This document shows, one piece after another, positions 60,732 through 64,000 of a DNA stretch of 64,000 nt. How positions within the stretch are numbered: position 1 is the stretch's first letter; the number at the start of each line of letters is the position of its first letter. Position numbers and translations under genes: made by a program. A model generated the notes under the pieces. The model was not told where the DNA came from, searched no databases, and worked only from the letters and a program-made list of their open reading frames with translations. The stretch comes from Bacillota bacterium (GTDB lineage Bacteria > Bacillota > Sulfobacillia > Sulfobacillales > Sulfobacillaceae): NCBI GenBank assembly GCA_026627065.1, contig JAPNUO010000012.1:1-64000 (forward strand). Direction: 5' to 3'.

Positions 60732-61109
60732 TTACGCCAACACCACAAGAATATCTCCCTGCGCGACATTGTCTCCGGGGGCGACGCGCACCGATTGCAC
60801 CACTCCCGGGGCGGGGGCGGTAATTTCATTTTCCATTTTCATGGCTTCCAGAATGACCAAGACCTGTCCAAATGAGACCTGTTGCCCCACCTGCACTTTG
60901 ACGTCCAACACCACCCCGGGCAACGGCGCTTCAACAGCGGCGCCTTCGGCTTGCGGCCGGGGGGGCAGATTCGTTGGCCGCTCGTCCGCGGGGCGCGCTG
61001 GCGGGGATTCAGGACGATCCGGCGGGGCGACGGCCGCCGTCAGTTCCTCCGCCTCGACTTCATAAACCTTTCCATTGACCGTCACGCGAAACCGCCGAAT
61101 GATAGGCAA
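60732..61109 (-). CDS. Biotin carboxyl carrier protein of an acyl-CoA carboxylase/decarboxylase
   Basis: A 125-residue protein: an N-terminal strand region (RFRVTVNGKVYEVEAEEL), a Pro-rich hinge (about residues 30-58) and a biotinyl domain with EAMKM, K91 being the biotin site. This layout is that of the gamma subunit of methylmalonyl-CoA or glutaconyl-CoA decarboxylase, or of propionyl-CoA carboxylase. It lies 34 bp after the 55-residue small subunit gene. The biotin carboxylase needed for a carboxylase is absent nearby. Confidence 0.9.
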   Translation of the reverse strand: MPIIRRFRVTVNGKVYEVEAEELTAAVAPPDRPESPPARPADERPTNLPPRPQAEGAAVEAPLPGVVLDVKVQVGQQVSFGQVLVILEAMKMENEITAPAPGVVQSVRVAPGDNVAQGDILVVLA

Positions 61110-61143
61110 TGTTCAGCCTCCCTTGGTCCCTCAATCGAATTTG

Positions 61144-61311
61144 TCACGGCGCCTCAAAGCGCCAGCGCCAGGGCGACGGCTTCGGCCACAGTTCGCGCAC
61201 CCGCACCGCCCGAGCCGGCTCCCCCTCCATCATCGCAAGCACGGCCACAATGGCTGCCACCACTTCCTCGGGCATGTCTACCCCTGGCTCTTTCGGCTCT
61301 TCGCTGGACAC
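61144..61311 (-). CDS. Small acyl-CoA carboxylase/decarboxylase subunit (hidden gene)
   Basis: A 55-residue protein: an acidic start (SSEEPKEPGVDMPEE), a hydrophobic helix (EEVVAAIVAVLAMMEGE) and a basic, Trp-rich end (VRELWPKPSPWRWRFEAP). This pattern, helix then SPWR-like end, matches the short subunit next to the carboxyltransferase and BCCP genes in acyl-CoA carboxylase and decarboxylase clusters. The GTG at 61311 follows AGGAGGAGGCGAAGG. It sits between the carboxyltransferase and BCCP genes, fitting exactly into the gap. Confidence 0.75.
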   Translation of the reverse strand: MSSEEPKEPGVDMPEEVVAAIVAVLAMMEGEPARAVRVRELWPKPSPWRWRFEAP

Positions 61312-61328
61312 GCGGCCTTCGCCTCCTC

Positions 61329-62873
61329 CTACACCGGCATATTGCCATGGCGCTTTTTTGGCCGCTCATCCCGCTTGTTGTACAGGATCATCAGCGACTG
61401 CGCCAGGTGTTCTCGGGTCTTGGCCGGATCAATGACCGCATCAATATACCCCCGGCTGGCTGCGACGTAGGGGTGGGCAAATTGTCGGCGATATTCCTCC
61501 GCCATGGCCGCCTTCGCCTCCTGGGGATCGTCGCTGGCCTCGATCTCCCGGCGAAAAATAATATTGGCGGCGCCCTCCGGGCCCATCACCGCGATTTCGG
61601 CGGTCGGCCAGGCGAGCACCAAATCCGCGCCCAAAGCGCGGCTGCACATCGCCAGATATGCGCCGCCATACGCTTTGCGCAAGATGACAGTCACTTTGGG
61701 CACCGTGGCCTCGGCGTACGCGTAAAGCACCTTGGCCCCGTGGCGAATAATTCCCCCATATTCCTGAGCCGTTCCCGGCAAGTATCCTGGCGTGTCGACC
61801 AAGGTCACCACGGGAATGTTAAACGCATCACAAAAACGGACGAAGCGGGCCAACTTGTCCGAGGCATTGATATCGAGCGTGCCCGCCAAAATCCGCGGTT
61901 GGTTGGCCACAATGCCCACAGAATGTCCGCCAATGCGGCCCAATCCCACGACTAAATTGTCGGCGTAGCCCCGCTGCCACTCCAGGAACTCCCCCTGATC
62001 GACGACGCGTTCAATAACGTGGAGGACATCATACGGCTTGGTAGAATCCTGTGGAATAATCGCCGCCAACTCGGGCGCCGCGCGCCCCAAGGGATCGGAG
62101 GACTCATAAACCGGCGGTTCCTCCATCCAATTTTGGGGCAAAAAGCTCAGGATTTTGCGCACGAGATCCAGGGCCTCGGCGTCGCTATCCCCGACAAAAT
62201 GAGCCACGCCCGACCGCTTGAGGTGCGTATCGGCGCCTCCCAACGCTTCCGCGGACACTTGTTCCCCGGTGACCGCCTGAATGACCTGGGGCCCGGTAAT
62301 GAACATTTGGGCTGTACGGCGCACCATGACAATGACGTCGGTCAACGCAGGCGAGTAGACGGCGCCCCCGGCTGACGGACCCATGACCACGGTAATTTGC
62401 GGGATGACTCCCGAAGCCCAGGTGTTGCGCTTAAAGATCTCGCCATATCCGTTAAGCGCGTCTACCCCCTCCTGAATGCGGGCCCCCCCGGAATCATTCA
62501 GGCCAACGATAGGGACGCCCGATTTCAACGCCAAGTCCTGTACCCGCTGAATTTTGGCCGCGTGCATCTCTCCCAGCGAGCCGCCCAACACCGTGAAATC
62601 TTGGGCAAATACGTAGACCGGCCGCCCATGGATGCGCCCGTAGCCGGTCACCACCCCATCTGCCGGCGCATCCACCCCGGCCATGCCAAACAAGGTTCCC
62701 CGGTGAGTCACGTGCGCTCCGATTTCTTCAAACGTGTCCTCGTCCAAAAGATAACGAAGACGTTCTCGCGCTGTCCATTTGCCTGACGCATGCTGGCGGG
62801 CCACCCGCTCGGGTCCTCCCATGGCCTCAATGTGGGAGACCCGGCGCCTCAGTTCCTCACGCGCATCATCCAT
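61329..62873 (-). CDS. Acyl-CoA carboxyltransferase subunit (propionyl/methylmalonyl-CoA type)
   Basis: A 514-residue carboxyltransferase made of two crotonase-like halves. ASGKWTARERLRYLLDEDTF opens it; FAQDFTVLGGSLGEMHAAKI and LNDSGGARIQEGVDAL are the N-terminal acyl-CoA site, and TLVDTPGYLPGTAQEYGGII, RKAYGGAYLAMCSRALGAD and AVMGPEGAANIIF the biotin site. It moves CO2 between carboxybiotin and an acyl-CoA. Relatives are propionyl-CoA carboxylase beta and methylmalonyl-CoA decarboxylase alpha. The ATG follows GGAGGG. It is the first gene of the set. Confidence 0.94.
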   Translation of the reverse strand: MDDAREELRRRVSHIEAMGGPERVARQHASGKWTARERLRYLLDEDTFEEIGAHVTHRGTLFGMAGVDAPADGVVTGYGRIHGRPVYVFAQDFTVLGGSLGEMHAAKIQRVQDLALKSGVPIVGLNDSGGARIQEGVDALNGYGEIFKRNTWASGVIPQITVVMGPSAGGAVYSPALTDVIVMVRRTAQMFITGPQVIQAVTGEQVSAEALGGADTHLKRSGVAHFVGDSDAEALDLVRKILSFLPQNWMEEPPVYESSDPLGRAAPELAAIIPQDSTKPYDVLHVIERVVDQGEFLEWQRGYADNLVVGLGRIGGHSVGIVANQPRILAGTLDINASDKLARFVRFCDAFNIPVVTLVDTPGYLPGTAQEYGGIIRHGAKVLYAYAEATVPKVTVILRKAYGGAYLAMCSRALGADLVLAWPTAEIAVMGPEGAANIIFRREIEASDDPQEAKAAMAEEYRRQFAHPYVAASRGYIDAVIDPAKTREHLAQSLMILYNKRDERPKKRHGNMPV

Positions 62874-63516
62874 TCTGGGACATCCCTCCAGGAGATTCCA
62901 TCCATTCCCGGAATCCGCCGGTCCTTGCCAAGGGTCGGAGCCGTTCCCCTGGCATGCGGTCAGCGTCGAACCGCAGCCGCTGACCACGTCGCCCCATCCG
63001 ATGTCCTTCATGCTGCACCCCGGCAAGCGCCGGCTCGAGGCGCGCACCGCGCCTGGCAGCACACCCCCCAGGGATTGCCGGGCGACCGCGGTCCCCGACC
63101 GTTGTCAAGCCCCAGGCCCGGACGGCGGCCTCCCTAGGGGGCGCCGTCCTCGCGACGTGATTTCGTGTCATGCTTGTCCCTCCAGCTCGTAGACCGCCCT
63201 TGGATAGGAAACAACGCCCTTCTCCTCGTCGGCGCTCATCTCGCCCCCTCAGATCGCTGGGCCGTCCCAAACTCGCGAGGTTCCCCTGGCGCCCCGTTCA
63301 ACCTGCCCCAAGCCTGGCTTCCGGTCAACTCGAGCCCTGGCTGGGAGAGGTCGCGCTTCTTCCATTTCTTCTTCCATATTGCCTAACCGGCCCGATAAGC
63401 ACGTCCTGCCTAACGTCGCGAACCTCAGGTTGTGAGCTTCCTCCTCCCCGCCGCCCGGGCCACCGCGGCGCCCGCCGAGCGCGGACATGACCCGCAAGCC
63501 AGATTTACCCTTCCGG
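62874..63516. other. 0.64-kb region without a recognisable gene
   Basis: Open frames on both strands run through this GC-rich stretch (for example 63249-63497 minus), but their products are repetitive, Arg/Gly/Pro-rich and match nothing I know. The minus strand has a TTGACA (63108-63103) but no -10 at the right distance. It separates the carboxyltransferase gene from the glutamate dehydrogenase-type gene. Confidence 0.35.
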
Positions 63517-64000
63517 CTATTTCAGCCACCCGCGCACCCGCATGGCCTGCGCCAACCGGTCGGTGGCCACCAAATAGGCGGCCTTGCGCAAAGTCACACC
63601 ATACCGTTCATGCATCCGGTGCATGGCTGCCATCGCCCGCGACATGTATTCCTCCAGGCGCTGGTTGACCTCATCTTCGCTCCAGTAGAAGCGCGTCTGA
63701 TTCTGCACCCACTCAAAATAGGACACCGTCACCCCGCCCGCGTTTCCCAACACATCGGGAACCACCATCACACCTTTGTCAAACAAAATGGCGTCCGCCT
63801 CCGGAGTGGTGGGGCCGTTGGCGCCTTCTCCCACAATCTTGGCTTGAATTCGCGGCGCGTTATCGGCCGTAATTTGATTTTCCAAGGCCGCCGGAAACAA
63901 AATGTCCACCGGCAGCTCCAAGAGCTCCGCATTGGTAATGGGTTCCGCCTTGGGGTATCCGCTGAGATTGCGGTGCGTGCGCTTGTATTCGAGCAGGTCG
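63517..64000 (-). CDS. Glu/Leu/Phe/Val dehydrogenase, C-terminal part (5' end outside window)
   Basis: The minus-strand frame runs in from the window edge and ends at 63517. It covers the second (nucleotide-binding) domain end and C-terminus: DLLEYKRTHRNLSGYPKAEP, PVDILFPAALENQIT, KIVGEGANGPTTPEADAIL, DVLGNAGGVTVSYFEWVQN and a helical tail ending RVRGWLK. PAALENQI and NAGGVTVSYFEW are signatures of glutamate dehydrogenase. The enzyme oxidatively deaminates glutamate to 2-oxoglutarate, or the reverse. The start lies beyond 64000. Confidence 0.93.
   Translation of the reverse strand, partial: DLLEYKRTHRNLSGYPKAEPITNAELLELPVDILFPAALENQITADNAPRIQAKIVGEGANGPTTPEADAILFDKGVMVVPDVLGNAGGVTVSYFEWVQNQTRFYWSEDEVNQRLEEYMSRAMAAMHRMHERYGVTLRKAAYLVATDRLAQAMRVRGWLK

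Overview
The window looks like a chromosomal segment of a GC-rich, endospore-forming, Gram-positive bacterium. The evidence is a dcw (division and cell wall) cluster ending in ftsZ-spoIIGA-sigE, plus sigG, spoVD, ylmC, sepF and divIVA. There is also a T-box leader on ileS and a MurE with the DNPR motif typical of meso-diaminopimelate ligases. A blue-copper and haem-copper oxidase operon together with this gene set fits an acidophilic Bacillota such as Sulfobacillus; the genus is inference only.

Layout. 0-6.5 kb: the tail of an IS110-type transposase, then a small catabolic island (FAH-family hydrolase, FadR-type regulator, FMN reductase, enoyl-CoA hydratase), a HisA-like protein without the catalytic aspartates, dienelactone hydrolase and an MscS channel. 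6.4-13.7 kb, minus strand: pgeF-yggS-sepF-yggT-divIVA, then T-box-ileS-lspA-rluD. 13.8-15.4 kb, plus strand: sigG behind a probable sigma-F promoter, an unknown exported protein coupled to it, and ylmC. 15.4-23.6 kb, minus strand: an insertion relative to the usual sigE-sigG order. It carries a thioesterase, an aldo/keto reductase, genes for the nickel-pincer nucleotide cofactor (larC1, larB, larC2, larE), a cyclase, an APC permease and a decayed two-gene nucleotidyltransferase module. 24.0-42.4 kb, minus strand: mraZ-rsmH-ftsL-pbp-spoVD-murE-murF-mraY-ftsW-murG-murB-murA-ftsA-ftsZ-spoIIGA-sigE, with murD and ftsQ/divIB missing.

42.6-44.4 kb holds an orphan holin-like gene, tRNA-Ala(CGC) with a consensus promoter and terminator, and about 0.8 kb with no recognisable gene. 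44.4-49.5 kb, plus strand: a respiratory operon with a Tat-exported cupredoxin, CuA subunit II, a subunit I-III fusion lacking the usual D- and K-channel residues, and two unknown membrane proteins. 49.6-54.9 kb: cytochrome P450, a Fur-family regulator, two membrane proteins (one a YraQ-type permease), selD and a divergent LysR gene. selD contains an in-frame UGA at its active site and is almost certainly a selenoprotein. 54.9-57.4 kb: a YtrA-type GntR/ABC-2 operon. 57.4-62.9 kb: an acyl-CoA carboxylase-type carboxyltransferase, a hidden 55-residue small subunit and a biotin carrier, followed by a PIG-L deacetylase, DppA aminopeptidase and a flippase. The window ends inside a glutamate dehydrogenase-family gene.

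How they work together: the two cell-wall blocks supply lipid II synthesis, septum assembly and the forespore and mother-cell sigma factors, read in short overlapping steps that imply translational coupling. The accessory blocks add fatty or aromatic acid catabolism, nickel-cofactor maturation, selenium use and copper-linked respiration.
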